A stretch of 64,000 nt of DNA. It comes from Paenochrobactrum pullorum. Its GTDB lineage: Bacteria; Pseudomonadota; Alphaproteobacteria; Rhizobiales; Rhizobiaceae. The position numbers were made by a program, and so were the translations under genes. The stretch lies in NCBI RefSeq assembly GCF_041929845.1, contig NZ_JBHEEH010000002.1:242033-306032 (forward strand). Reading direction: 5' to 3'. Numbering within the stretch: position 1 is the stretch's first letter; the number at the start of each line of letters is the position of its first letter. The notes beneath the pieces were generated by a model, which was not told the origin of the DNA, did no database searches, and worked only from the letters and a program-made list of their open reading frames with translations. This document shows, piece by piece, positions 17,217-25,459 of this stretch.

Positions 17217-18149
17217 TCAACCCCAGCGTTTATGGAACCACATCCATTGACCCGGATATTCGCGTACCCATTCTTCTACAGTGTCATTTAAAAGCTGGGC
17301 CGTCGCGGCAATATCAACTTGTCCTTCGGCATCGCGTGGCAATTCCATGCGCTCTTGCAGTTCCAAGCGGAAGCGGCCACCGGGCAGGCGGATGCAACGA
17401 GCCGGATAGACATCGCAATCATATTGACGGGCAAGTTTGGCCAAAAGCGGATTGGTTTTAACCGGACGGTCAAAGAATGTGCTCTCGACGCCACGGTGGA
17501 ATTTTTGGTCAACCAAAACACCGACATTGCCGCCATCGCCCAAAATGCTGGCCAAAGACCATGCAGCACCCGCTTTGGAAGGAACCAGATGTCCCATATT
17601 GGTGCGGCGTGCTTTAAGTACGCGTTTGGCAATATAAGGATTGTTTGGCGGGCGGAAGAGAGCTGTGACATCCAACCCGTAAGTAGCCGCACAAATTGGC
17701 AGCAGTTCGAAATTGCCGGTATGTGCGGTGAAGAAAATATGTGGTTTCTTCTCATCGCGCAGACGTTCGAAAATCGGAATACCATCAACTTCGACCAGAC
17801 CTTTTGTCGTTGCATTCGGGTCGAAATCGAAAATAGCATCAAGGAAAATATATTCAGCAAACAGCCTTGCCATGCTGTCCCACATTTCGCGGGCGATCGC
17901 TTGGATATCATCTTCGGATTTTTCCGGATAAGCATGGCACAAATTATCGACTGCCACTTTATGGCGTGGCGTCAATGGCCCGATTTTGCGCGCAAACCAC
18001 GCACAAAAGCGGATGGCCGCATTGGCAGGCAACAGCCGCAAAACTGCAAAAATCACGAAGATTGTCTGTGCTAACAGCCAGTAATTAAACTGTTTTAATT
18101 TCTGGCTGTAGCGAAAGGCAAGGAGTTTAAGCTTGAACATATTACTCAA
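17217..18149 (-). CDS. lpxXL: Lipid A acyltransferase for the very-long-chain fatty acid (LpxXL)
   Basis: A 310-residue HtrB/LpxL-family lysophospholipid-type acyltransferase, bound to the inner membrane by a hydrophobic N-terminal segment (NYWLLAQTIFVIFAVLRLL). The catalytic HX4E motif is visible in FFTAHTGNFELLPI, and VLVDQKFHRGVESTFFDRP is typical of the family. At the end of the acpXL cluster it should transfer the 27-hydroxyoctacosanoyl-type chain from AcpXL to lipid A; this follows the known LpxXL of Rhizobium and Sinorhizobium. Its first ATG overlaps the upstream dehydrogenase stop by 8 bp; an alternative ATG lies 9 bp further in. Confidence 0.88.
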   Translation of the reverse strand: MSNMFKLKLLAFRYSQKLKQFNYWLLAQTIFVIFAVLRLLPANAAIRFCAWFARKIGPLTPRHKVAVDNLCHAYPEKSEDDIQAIAREMWDSMARLFAEYIFLDAIFDFDPNATTKGLVEVDGIPIFERLRDEKKPHIFFTAHTGNFELLPICAATYGLDVTALFRPPNNPYIAKRVLKARRTNMGHLVPSKAGAAWSLASILGDGGNVGVLVDQKFHRGVESTFFDRPVKTNPLLAKLARQYDCDVYPARCIRLPGGRFRLELQERMELPRDAEGQVDIAATAQLLNDTVEEWVREYPGQWMWFHKRWG

Positions 18150-19170
18150 TAGTCAGGATGATCTTGCCGAAAACGTCACGGCCTTCCATGCGCTTCAATG
18201 CGGTATCGATTTCATCAAAACCAACAACGGTATCAATCACCGGCGATACAATGCCTTGTGCCATTTTCTGCATGGCGTCGGCCATGTTTTCCATACGGCA
18301 ACCAAATGAGCCGAGAAGCTTCAGCTGCTGCTGGAACAGCATCATCAGGTTCATGCTTGTTGATACACCGGAGGTGGAGCCACAAGTGACCAGACGTCCG
18401 CCGCGCTTGAGGCTGAGCATCGAGCCTGCCCACGTGTCCGCGCCCACATGTTCAAACACCACGTCGACGCCTTTTTTCTTGGTCAGCTTGCGCATGACGC
18501 CTTCAAAGCGGTCTTCGCGGTAGTTGATGACGTGATCTGCACCCAGTGCCTTGGCTTTTTCGATTTTATCGTCGGAACCAACGGTGGTATAGACCGTGCA
18601 ACCCATTTTCTTGGCGAGCTGAATAGCGGCGGTGCCGATACCCGAACCACCGGCCTGAATGAGAATGGATTCACCCGGCTGCAACTTTGCATTATCAAAC
18701 AGCATATGCTCGACAGTACCAAAAGTTACAGGCGCAACAGCTGCACCAATCTCATCAACACCCGGAGGTGCAGGGATGAGAAGGCGTGCAGGCAGGTTAA
18801 CCGCTTCACAGGCAAAACCATCAAGATGGAAGCCATGAACGCCGGAGACGTGTTCACAAAGATTGTCGCGGCCTTCGCGGCAAGCTTTACAAAGACCACA
18901 GGTGCGTGCGCCATAAATGGAAACGAGCTGTCCCGGCAGCAGACCTGCAACCCCTGGGCCGATAGCCGACACAACGCCGGAAGCTTCCGCGCCGATAACG
19001 AGCGGCATTTTGCGCTTGGCAAATACCATGCCGCGCCAGCCCCAAACGTCGATGTGATTAAGGGCGACGGCTTTGATGTTGACGGTTACTTCACCCGCAG
19101 CTGGCGGGGGTGGAGGTGCCATATCGGTGATCTCTAATCGACGATCATCAAGAAGCTGCAAAGCGCGCAT
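18142..19170 (-). CDS. Zinc-type alcohol dehydrogenase of the VLCFA cluster
   Basis: A 342-residue medium-chain dehydrogenase/reductase. It has a GroES-like N-terminal domain, a structural zinc site (CGLCKACREGRDNLCEH), the conserved IGAEASGVV segment and a Rossmann fold (AGGSGIGTAAIQLAKKMG). In rhizobia the equivalent gene (adh2XL) sits at the same place between fabF1XL and lpxXL; its exact step in very-long-chain fatty acid synthesis is not settled, though an enoyl-reductase-like role is possible. The start at 19170 (MRALQLLDDRRLE) matches the family; an upstream in-frame ATG would add an unrelated tail through two hairpins. Confidence 0.85.
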   Translation of the reverse strand: MRALQLLDDRRLEITDMAPPPPPAAGEVTVNIKAVALNHIDVWGWRGMVFAKRKMPLVIGAEASGVVSAIGPGVAGLLPGQLVSIYGARTCGLCKACREGRDNLCEHVSGVHGFHLDGFACEAVNLPARLLIPAPPGVDEIGAAVAPVTFGTVEHMLFDNAKLQPGESILIQAGGSGIGTAAIQLAKKMGCTVYTTVGSDDKIEKAKALGADHVINYREDRFEGVMRKLTKKKGVDVVFEHVGADTWAGSMLSLKRGGRLVTCGSTSGVSTSMNLMMLFQQQLKLLGSFGCRMENMADAMQKMAQGIVSPVIDTVVGFDEIDTALKRMEGRDVFGKIILTIE

Positions 19171-19208
19171 GAAATTATCCTCTAAGTTTGGGCTTATCCC
19201 AAAATAGC

Positions 19209-19284
19209 TCTTGCCCATAATTTGTATTGTTATGGGCAAGATATTTGAAAGCTTAATCCCGGAAAGCATCTGCTTACCGGGATT
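19209..19284. other. Two hairpins between fabF1XL and the dehydrogenase gene
   Basis: A perfect 12-bp stem TCTTGCCCATAA / TTATGGGCAAGA (19209-19220 with 19230-19241) and a second stem AATCCCGG / CCGGGATT (19255-19262 with 19277-19284), extended inward by AAGCA/TGCTT. They lie inside the operon, where they could tune expression by partial termination or mRNA processing. Confidence 0.6.
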
Positions 19285-19316
19285 TTATATAAATTACGGT
19301 CAATGACAGCCAGAAT

Positions 19317-20597
19317 TTATTTCGGTTCGGCTGTCAAAATCAGGCTGGTATTCTGGCCGCCAAAACCAAAGGAGTTGGAAAGCACAGAGGTCACCGCGCA
19401 ATCACGTTTGACATTCGGCACCACATCGAGCGGAATGGACGGGTCAGGATTATCATAGTTGATGGTTGGCGGCAAAGTGCCGGTCTGGATCGTCAATAAT
19501 GAGAAGACGGCTTCAATCGCACCGGCAGCGGTCAGTGCATGACCGATCATCGACTTGTTGGATGAAACAGGAATGTTTTCCATTTGGTTTTCAAACACGG
19601 TTGAAAGTGCCAGATATTCCATCTTGTCATTTTCAGGTGTCGAAGTGCCGTGGGCATTGATGTAGGAAATCTGATCAATGGTCAGACCTGCATCAGCCAA
19701 TGCGCCGCGCACAGTGCCGATGGCAGGGGACGCGTCAGGCTTGGAGCGGGTGCGGTGGAAATCATCCGCTTTTTCACCGCAACCAGCCAGAAGACCCAGC
19801 ACTTTTGCACCGCGCGCAAGTGCTGATTCCAGCGATTCCATTACCAAAGCGCCGGAGCCTTCAGCCATGGCAAAGCCGTCACGATCTTTGGAGAACGGAC
19901 GGGATGCCTTTTCAGGGGCTTCATTATGGGTGGAAAGGGCTGAGAGCAGCGAGAAGCGGATCAGTGCTTCGGCCGACACTGAACCATCGGTACCGATGGC
20001 CAAGACACGTTCGCTTTCGCCGCGGCGAATGGCTTCCGCACCAAGCTGAATGGCAGTGGCACCGGATGCACAAGCTGTCGATAAGGTGACAGGCAGACCG
20101 CGTGTGCCAAAATGATTGGCCAGCTGCTCGGCAATATAGCCAAATTGCGTGGTGTTGAAGAACTCTTGCTGACGCTGATTGCGGCAGGCTTCCAACAGCA
20201 ATTGATAGCTGGCGGGGCCTTGGTCTTTAACGCTTTCATCCAGTGCAAAACGGCTTTTCCAGTCCAGTTCAACCGGAGGGGCCGCCAAGAACATGGCGCC
20301 GCCAAAATCGGACACGGAAAGACCGGATTGGGCGATCGCTTCTTCACCGGCAAGGCGCGCAAGCGCTTGTGAAAGGGCTGAAGCTCCGATTTCACTTTCG
20401 GTTAAGAAATCAACCGTACCGGCAAAGCGGGTTTTGAGATTTTCAGTCGGAAAACGGTTAATCGCATGAATACCGGATTTGCCGCTGGTCAGCGCATTCC
20501 AGTTATCTTGTTTGCCCTGACCAAGGGATGAAACAACACCGGCTCCGGTAATTGCGATCAGAGGACGACCGAGGTGATCGAGATATTTTGTCATCAT
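19317..20597 (-). CDS. fabF1XL: Beta-ketoacyl-ACP synthase of the VLCFA cluster, catalytic partner
   Basis: A 426-residue KAS II-type condensing enzyme. The full Cys-His-His triad is visible: Cys176 in TLSTACASGATAIQLG, His316 in YINAHGTSTPENDK and His353 in NKSMIGHALTAAGAIEA. It belongs to the acpXL cluster, where it should elongate acyl chains carried on AcpXL toward C28. It lies 8 bp downstream of a second KAS-like gene that lacks the catalytic Cys, which suggests the two proteins form a heterodimer. The symbol follows rhizobial usage. Confidence 0.88.
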   Translation of the reverse strand: MMTKYLDHLGRPLIAITGAGVVSSLGQGKQDNWNALTSGKSGIHAINRFPTENLKTRFAGTVDFLTESEIGASALSQALARLAGEEAIAQSGLSVSDFGGAMFLAAPPVELDWKSRFALDESVKDQGPASYQLLLEACRNQRQQEFFNTTQFGYIAEQLANHFGTRGLPVTLSTACASGATAIQLGAEAIRRGESERVLAIGTDGSVSAEALIRFSLLSALSTHNEAPEKASRPFSKDRDGFAMAEGSGALVMESLESALARGAKVLGLLAGCGEKADDFHRTRSKPDASPAIGTVRGALADAGLTIDQISYINAHGTSTPENDKMEYLALSTVFENQMENIPVSSNKSMIGHALTAAGAIEAVFSLLTIQTGTLPPTINYDNPDPSIPLDVVPNVKRDCAVTSVLSNSFGFGGQNTSLILTAEPK

Positions 20598-20605
20598 CCT
20601 CTTCC

Positions 20606-21754
20606 TTATGCTTTAACCAGTTTGGCAATGCCTTCAGCGCGTGAGGCGCCGATTGTGGTGGCAAGGGCAGAGGCAATTTCTGCCTGATTGCGCAAATCTT
20701 TACCCTTCCAGACGCTCAATGCAGCTAACGCAACAGTCAATGGGAACTGTGCTTCGCGCAAATGTCCGGTGAGGCTGGTTACATCCTGATAATGAGCTTT
20801 TGCAGCTTCAAGCGCTGCTTTTTCGGCGGCTGTTGCCTGATGCGCACCCGAAACACCGGAGATGGTGATGTCGGCAGTGCCGGCACTCGCCAGCATGTCA
20901 CGGACAGCTGCTTGCAGGTCGCTGTTTCCACGCTGAATTTGCGATGTCAGCACGTGTTCGATTTCTGCATAAGCGCGTGCATCACGCGATTTGGCATGGG
21001 TTTCGCTTTCAAGCACCAGAAACACACCGCCTGAGCCGGAAATCATACCGCCGCCAGTTGTGCCTTGACGCTCCCAGACAGGTGCCCAACCGTCATGCTT
21101 CAAAAGACCGCCCAGTTCATGGCCGAGAATCATGTCGAAATGCTCGGCATTATAAGAACCACCGACCAGCGCATGGGTGCTTTGACCCGAACGAATGCGC
21201 GCCGCAGCAGTTTCAATCGCCGAAATACCGGAACCTTCTTCACCCATAAAGGTGCGTGAAGAGCCGGTGACTTTATGAACGATAGAAATATTTCCGGCGA
21301 GCAGATTGGAAAGCTGCGCCAGAAATAATGTTGGCCGTAATTCCGTCGACAATTTGTCATTGAGCATCAGGCCGCGGTTTTCGTTAACGCGGCCTTCTTC
21401 CAAAATCTGGGTGTCAACGGAAATATCACGTTCGCCGCCGCCTGCACCGACAACCATATCCATGGTCGCGCAAAGGTTCTCGTCATCCTTGATACCGGCA
21501 TTTTCCAGCGCAAGACCGGCAGCATAAGTGCCGAGCCTCTGCCATGTTTCCATCTGACGCTGATCACTGCGCTTCGGAATTTGGCAATTCCAGTCAACTT
21601 CACCAAGCTTGTGCACCACATATGGGGCAAATTCAGTTGTTTCCAACTGAGGCTTTGTGTCGGTTGAACTGAATGCATTCCAATGCGCTTCAAGACCTTC
21701 ACCTAGAGAGGAAATGATGCCAATTCCGGTTATGAGAACTTTATTGCTTTGCAT
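20606..21754 (-). CDS. fabF2XL: KAS-like partner lacking the catalytic cysteine
   Basis: A 382-residue thiolase-fold protein related to beta-ketoacyl-ACP synthases. Aligned by eye with its neighbour, TACASG becomes GEEGSG, so Glu173 stands where the catalytic Cys should be. Two His residues remain (His305 in SGAHQATAAE; His331 in TSLTGHLREA). This recalls the chain-length-factor subunits of type II polyketide systems, where Cys is replaced by Gln. The start at 21754 (MQSNKVLITGIGIISSLGEG) fits the family; the frame runs open 168 bp further upstream into acpXL but that part is unlikely to be coding. Confidence 0.85.
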   Translation of the reverse strand: MQSNKVLITGIGIISSLGEGLEAHWNAFSSTDTKPQLETTEFAPYVVHKLGEVDWNCQIPKRSDQRQMETWQRLGTYAAGLALENAGIKDDENLCATMDMVVGAGGGERDISVDTQILEEGRVNENRGLMLNDKLSTELRPTLFLAQLSNLLAGNISIVHKVTGSSRTFMGEEGSGISAIETAAARIRSGQSTHALVGGSYNAEHFDMILGHELGGLLKHDGWAPVWERQGTTGGGMISGSGGVFLVLESETHAKSRDARAYAEIEHVLTSQIQRGNSDLQAAVRDMLASAGTADITISGVSGAHQATAAEKAALEAAKAHYQDVTSLTGHLREAQFPLTVALAALSVWKGKDLRNQAEIASALATTIGASRAEGIAKLVKA

Positions 21755-21816
21755 GGTGGCTTCGTATGATCTCCACGGCTGATAGGGGCGTTTACGCCCA
21801 AGTAAACATTTGGCGA

Positions 21817-22098
21817 TTAAGCCTGTTTGGCAGCAACCAGTTCGTCGATTTTTGCGCAGAGGTTTTTCAGCACAAAATATTCTTCGGTCGGTGCTTTGCC
21901 TTCGTTTACTTCCTGAGTCCACTGTTCAAGCGGAATCTTGATGCCGAAAGCTTTGTCGATTGCGAAAACAATATCAAGGAAATCGAGGCTGTCGATGCCC
22001 AAATCGTCGATTGTGTGGCTTTCTGGAGTGATTGAATCGCGATCGATTTCACTGGTTTCGGCAATAATATCTGCGACTTTGTCAAAAGTTGAGGACAA
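21817..22098 (-). CDS. acpXL: Acyl carrier protein AcpXL
   Basis: A 93-residue specialised acyl carrier protein. The phosphopantetheine-attachment serine is in DDLGIDSLDFLDIVFAID. The length and the C-terminal part (EQWTQEVNEGKAPTEEYFVLKNLCAKIDELV) distinguish it from the usual 78-residue AcpP and match rhizobial AcpXL, which carries the very-long-chain hydroxy fatty acid for lipid A. It is the first gene of the leftward cluster. A purine-rich AAAAAAGGAAACAG ribosome region precedes the start. Confidence 0.93.
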   Translation of the reverse strand: MSSTFDKVADIIAETSEIDRDSITPESHTIDDLGIDSLDFLDIVFAIDKAFGIKIPLEQWTQEVNEGKAPTEEYFVLKNLCAKIDELVAAKQA

Positions 22099-22401
22099 GA
22101 TCTGTTTCCTTTTTTAGGCTTTTGCCTTTCGGCTTTACGAATTTTCGTTCGCAATATGCAAACATTTAACGCGTATGTAGCGCTTTTCTCAAAATAGGGA
22201 AAGCCTCAATAAGCGCCAGATTATACATGTAGGTATAATCTGGTTTAACGACATCAATTATAATTGCAATCCTGCCCCTTATAATTGCTGTTTGTTGAAT
22301 TTGAAGCAATTTATAATCAATTATGTCCTTTTTAACGTGAAAACCATCTTTCAAGCTTATGAAATTGAACAAAATCACTTAATCATGACTGTTTGAACTG
22401 C
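22099..22401. other. Intergenic region upstream of acpXL
   Basis: About 300 bp, AT-rich, without a credible gene; a 70-codon minus-strand frame (22166-22378) has no ribosome site or family features. It should hold the acpXL cluster promoter. Its main feature is the palindrome at 22216-22243. Confidence 0.5.
22216..22243. promoter_or_regulatory. 11-bp perfect inverted repeat upstream of acpXL
   Basis: CCAGATTATAC (22216-22226) and GTATAATCTGG (22233-22243), exact reverse complements with a 6-bp spacer, lie 118-145 bp before the acpXL start codon. It could be an operator for the lipid A cluster or a structured leader; no T run follows closely, so a terminator is less likely. Confidence 0.5.
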
Positions 22402-23319
22402 TTATTTGATAAATAAATCGTGAGCTGATTGCATTGGCATTAATGCACCGCGACACTCCACGACGCGGGCAGCTACTTTATGTGCCTGTATGGCTGCTTC
22501 CACAGGTGCCATGCCATTCAAACGGGCTGCAAGATAACCACCGTTAAAACTGTCGCCAGCGCCGGTTGTATCAATTGCATTGGCTTTGGCCGATGGTACA
22601 AGCGTTTGATCATCTTCAAACTGGACAATTGCCGGCTCAGTTCCATCTTTGACAATAATTTCTCTGACCCCAAGTGCTTTGAGGCGCTTTGCACAAGCCT
22701 GACCATCCGCATCGCCGAAAAGTGCCTGCTCATCCGGCAATGTCGGCAGAGCGATATCACTGCTACGCATGGCTTTGGTAATCAGTTCGCGGGCAAGGCC
22801 GTGATCGGGCCAAAGAGAGGCGCGGAAATTGGGATCAAACGCGATGAGAGAGCCATTGGCACGGCATGTATTAATAATGTCCAAGAATGCGTGGCGATGT
22901 TCCGGCAAAATGATGGCGAGCGTGATGCCGGAAAAATAGATCATTTTACGGTTTTTGAGGCTTTCGAGCAGCTTATCCGGATTTTCGGCCAGACGACGGG
23001 CAGCAGAATCATTGCGCCAGTAAGTGAAAGAACGCTCGGCTCCTGTCAGAGTGATGGCATAAAGGCCGGGGCGGGCACCTTTGATGATCGGGCTTTTGTC
23101 GGTTCCGATACCATTGTCTTGCATAAAGGCAATTTGTTGTTTGGAAAACGCATCATCACCAAAGGCGGTGATATAATCCACGCAGAAATCTTCGTCCATC
23201 AATGCGCGCACATACCATGCGGTATTGAGCGTATCGCCGGCAAATCCCATATGCCATTGCGTGTCGTTCTGGCCTGAAAGTTCGATCATACATTCACCGA
23301 CAGAGGCAAAGCCGTGCAT
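22402..23319 (-). CDS. kdgK: 2-keto-3-deoxygluconate kinase (PfkB family)
   Basis: A 305-residue ribokinase-family sugar kinase. The N-terminal FASVGECMIELSG and GGDTLN-like GFAGDTLNTAWYV segment bind the sugar, and the C-terminal signature DTTGAGDSFNGGYLAARL holds the catalytic Asp. Overall layout (YWRNDSAARRL; FDPNFRASLW) matches KdgK, which phosphorylates KDG to KDPG in uronate and pectin breakdown. No other sugar-acid genes are nearby, so the substrate is assigned by similarity only. Confidence 0.83.
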   Translation of the reverse strand: MHGFASVGECMIELSGQNDTQWHMGFAGDTLNTAWYVRALMDEDFCVDYITAFGDDAFSKQQIAFMQDNGIGTDKSPIIKGARPGLYAITLTGAERSFTYWRNDSAARRLAENPDKLLESLKNRKMIYFSGITLAIILPEHRHAFLDIINTCRANGSLIAFDPNFRASLWPDHGLARELITKAMRSSDIALPTLPDEQALFGDADGQACAKRLKALGVREIIVKDGTEPAIVQFEDDQTLVPSAKANAIDTTGAGDSFNGGYLAARLNGMAPVEAAIQAHKVAARVVECRGALMPMQSAHDLFIK

Positions 23320-23455
23320 TATGTTACCTTTTTATATATATGGTTTTCCCGATTATAGTTTTGGATAAGGCTATAAGCGATTATCCGTCATCTGTCACCT
23401 TCGTCACTCTGTCTTATTTTACCGGTATTGGCATGCGTCAGAAAAAGGAATCATT

Positions 23456-24175
23456 ATGCGTTACGCTATTTATTTTACCCCTTCCTCAACTGATGCTTTG
23501 CTGAAAATTGCCAATAATTGGTTGGGGCGAAATCCATTTACCGGAGAGGCGGTGCGGCGTCCTGTAATCAAAGGCTTGTCGGTTGAAGAACTGGATAATA
23601 TGACGATCTCGGCACGCCGCTATGGTTTTCATGCGACCATTAAAGCACCGTTTTATCTGGCCCCTGGGTATAATGAAGATGATTTGTTGCGTGCATTGAT
23701 GCTTTTTGCATCTTCCATTGCTCCGGTCACATTGCCGCGGCTAAAAATTGCGGCCCTTGGCTCTTGCTTTGCATTAATGCTGAAAGAACCGGTTCCGGCT
23801 CTGCAACAGCTGGCCAATGATACGGTTACAGCGCTGGATAAGTTTCGTGCGCCTTTAAGCGGGCAGGATTTTGACCGCAGAAAACCAGAAACATTGGAGC
23901 CTGCTCAGTTGCGCAATCTGCAACAATGGGGCTATCCTTACGTATTCGACGAATTTCATTTTCATATGACTTTGACGGACAAAATCGAAGAGAAGCACAG
24001 ACCAAAAATTGCCGCTATTCTGGATGATTTCTTTGCACCGGTTTTAACCGACAGTGTCGAGATCAGTAATCTGGCTCTGTTCGTCGAACCAGAGCCGGGG
24101 GCACCATTTGAAGTGCATTCTTTGCACCCTTTGGCGAGTGTCAAGTTTTTGGCATCTTTGGCTGGTCAGCGATAG
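23456..24175 (+). CDS. DUF1045 protein, 2H phosphoesterase-like, linked to phnM
   Basis: A 239-residue protein of the DUF1045 family found with phosphonate genes. Two H-x-T-like motifs, HATIKAPF near residue 62 and HFHMTLT near residue 170, match the 2H phosphoesterase superfamily, which opens cyclic phosphates. In the C-P lyase pathway PhnM makes a ribose phosphonate phosphate and later a 1,2-cyclic phosphate must be opened by PhnP; a 2H enzyme paired with phnM could do this job. That role is inference. It is 41 bp upstream of phnM, so one operon. The start is preceded by AAAAGGAATC. Confidence 0.8.
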   Translation: MRYAIYFTPSSTDALLKIANNWLGRNPFTGEAVRRPVIKGLSVEELDNMTISARRYGFHATIKAPFYLAPGYNEDDLLRALMLFASSIAPVTLPRLKIAALGSCFALMLKEPVPALQQLANDTVTALDKFRAPLSGQDFDRRKPETLEPAQLRNLQQWGYPYVFDEFHFHMTLTDKIEEKHRPKIAAILDDFFAPVLTDSVEISNLALFVEPEPGAPFEVHSLHPLASVKFLASLAGQR

Positions 24176-24216
24176 GCTGAAGATAAAGTGTCGAGTTGTT
24201 AGCAGGATAGGACAGG

Positions 24217-25353
24217 ATGACGGAAACTGTATTAAAAAATGCCCGGCTTATATTGGCTGATGAAATTGTGTCGGGAGCTGTACAGTTTCGAAATGGGGTA
24301 ATTACTGATATTTCCAGCAATGGCACTGCCGTTGGTGAAGATATGGCAGGGGATTATATCACCCCCGGACTGGTAGAGCTGCATACCGACCATTTGGAAG
24401 GCCATTACGCGCCGCGCCCGAAAGTGCGCTGGAACCCGATTGCTGCCGTGCAGGCTCATGATGCACAGATTGCATCTTCCGGCATTACTACGGTTTTTGA
24501 CGCATTGCGTGTCGGGCTTGATGCGGAAACAGAAATTGGCATCGCAGATATGCGTAAATTAGCGCAAGCGATCAAACAAGGCGTGCAGGATGAACGCCTG
24601 CGTGCCGATCACTTTTTGCATTTGCGCTGCGAAGTGTCGGCTGATGATTGTCTGGATGCATTTCATTATTTCGATAATGAGCCGCTGGTGCGCCTTGCCT
24701 CGCTGATGGATCACGCACCCGGTCAGCGTCAGTTTATGGATATGGAGACTTATAAGGTCTATTATATGCGTAAACTGAAAACCAGCGATGAAGAGTTTCG
24801 CCGTTATTGCAATAAGCGGATGGATGATTCCAAACGTAACTCGGATAAAAACCGCAAAGAGCTTTCTGCACTTTGTCATGAACGCAATATCATTCTGGCA
24901 AGTCATGATGATGCAACGCTTAGCCATGTTGAAGAGGCGGTTGAGCAAGGTATTCGCATCGCAGAATTCCCGACCACACAAGTGGCGGCTGAAGCTTCGA
25001 AGAAAGCCGGTCTTTCCGTTTTGATGGGTGCGCCGAATATTGTGCGCGGTGGTTCACATTCCGGCAATGTGGCAGCACGTGATCTGGCAAGCACAGGTAA
25101 TCTGGATATTATTTCATCAGATTATATCCCTTCAAGCTTGATGCAATCGGCTTTTCATCTGGAACAAGATGTGACGAGCGTATCCTTGCCGGAAGCAATC
25201 CGCATGATCAGCTATAATCCGGCACAGAAGGTCGGGTTTACAGATCGTGGCGAGATTGCGCTTGGTAAACGTGCCGATCTGGTACGGGTGAAACTCGTTG
25301 ATAATATTCCGATTATTCGCACTGTCTGGCGCGAAGGTTCGCGGGTGATTTAA
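24217..25353 (+). CDS. phnM: PhnM-type ribosyl phosphonate triphosphate diphosphatase
   Basis: A 378-residue amidohydrolase that matches PhnM, which removes diphosphate from alpha-D-ribose 1-methylphosphonate 5-triphosphate. Metal-site motifs are visible: ITPGLVELHTDHLEGHYAPR with the HxDHxEGH pattern, an ILASHDDATLSHVEEAV segment, and ISSDYIPSSLMQSAF. The first dozen residues and LGKRADLVRVKL near the end are typical of the composite beta domain. None of the C-P lyase core genes phnGHIJKL is in the window, so this pair may be separated from the rest of the pathway or may serve another purpose. Confidence 0.9.
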   Translation: MTETVLKNARLILADEIVSGAVQFRNGVITDISSNGTAVGEDMAGDYITPGLVELHTDHLEGHYAPRPKVRWNPIAAVQAHDAQIASSGITTVFDALRVGLDAETEIGIADMRKLAQAIKQGVQDERLRADHFLHLRCEVSADDCLDAFHYFDNEPLVRLASLMDHAPGQRQFMDMETYKVYYMRKLKTSDEEFRRYCNKRMDDSKRNSDKNRKELSALCHERNIILASHDDATLSHVEEAVEQGIRIAEFPTTQVAAEASKKAGLSVLMGAPNIVRGGSHSGNVAARDLASTGNLDIISSDYIPSSLMQSAFHLEQDVTSVSLPEAIRMISYNPAQKVGFTDRGEIALGKRADLVRVKLVDNIPIIRTVWREGSRVI

Positions 25354-25379
25354 ACGGTTTTTTGGTTTTATTTCTTTTT

Positions 25380-25417
25380 CTGCCCGTTCATAACGTGTAT
25401 GAGCGGGCAGTTGTTTT
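25380..25417 (+). terminator. Rho-independent terminator after phnM
   Basis: Stem CTGCCCG...CGGGCAG with inner TCAT/ATGA pairing, followed by TTGTTTTTG. Confidence 0.8.
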
Positions 25418-25459
25418 TGTGTTGTACGTTGCTTGTCGATAAGCCTGCCGGAGAAGACT

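Noticed and set aside
22166..22378. A 70-codon minus-strand frame upstream of acpXL
   Set aside because: No ribosome site, no recognisable features, and it overlaps the palindrome that looks regulatory.
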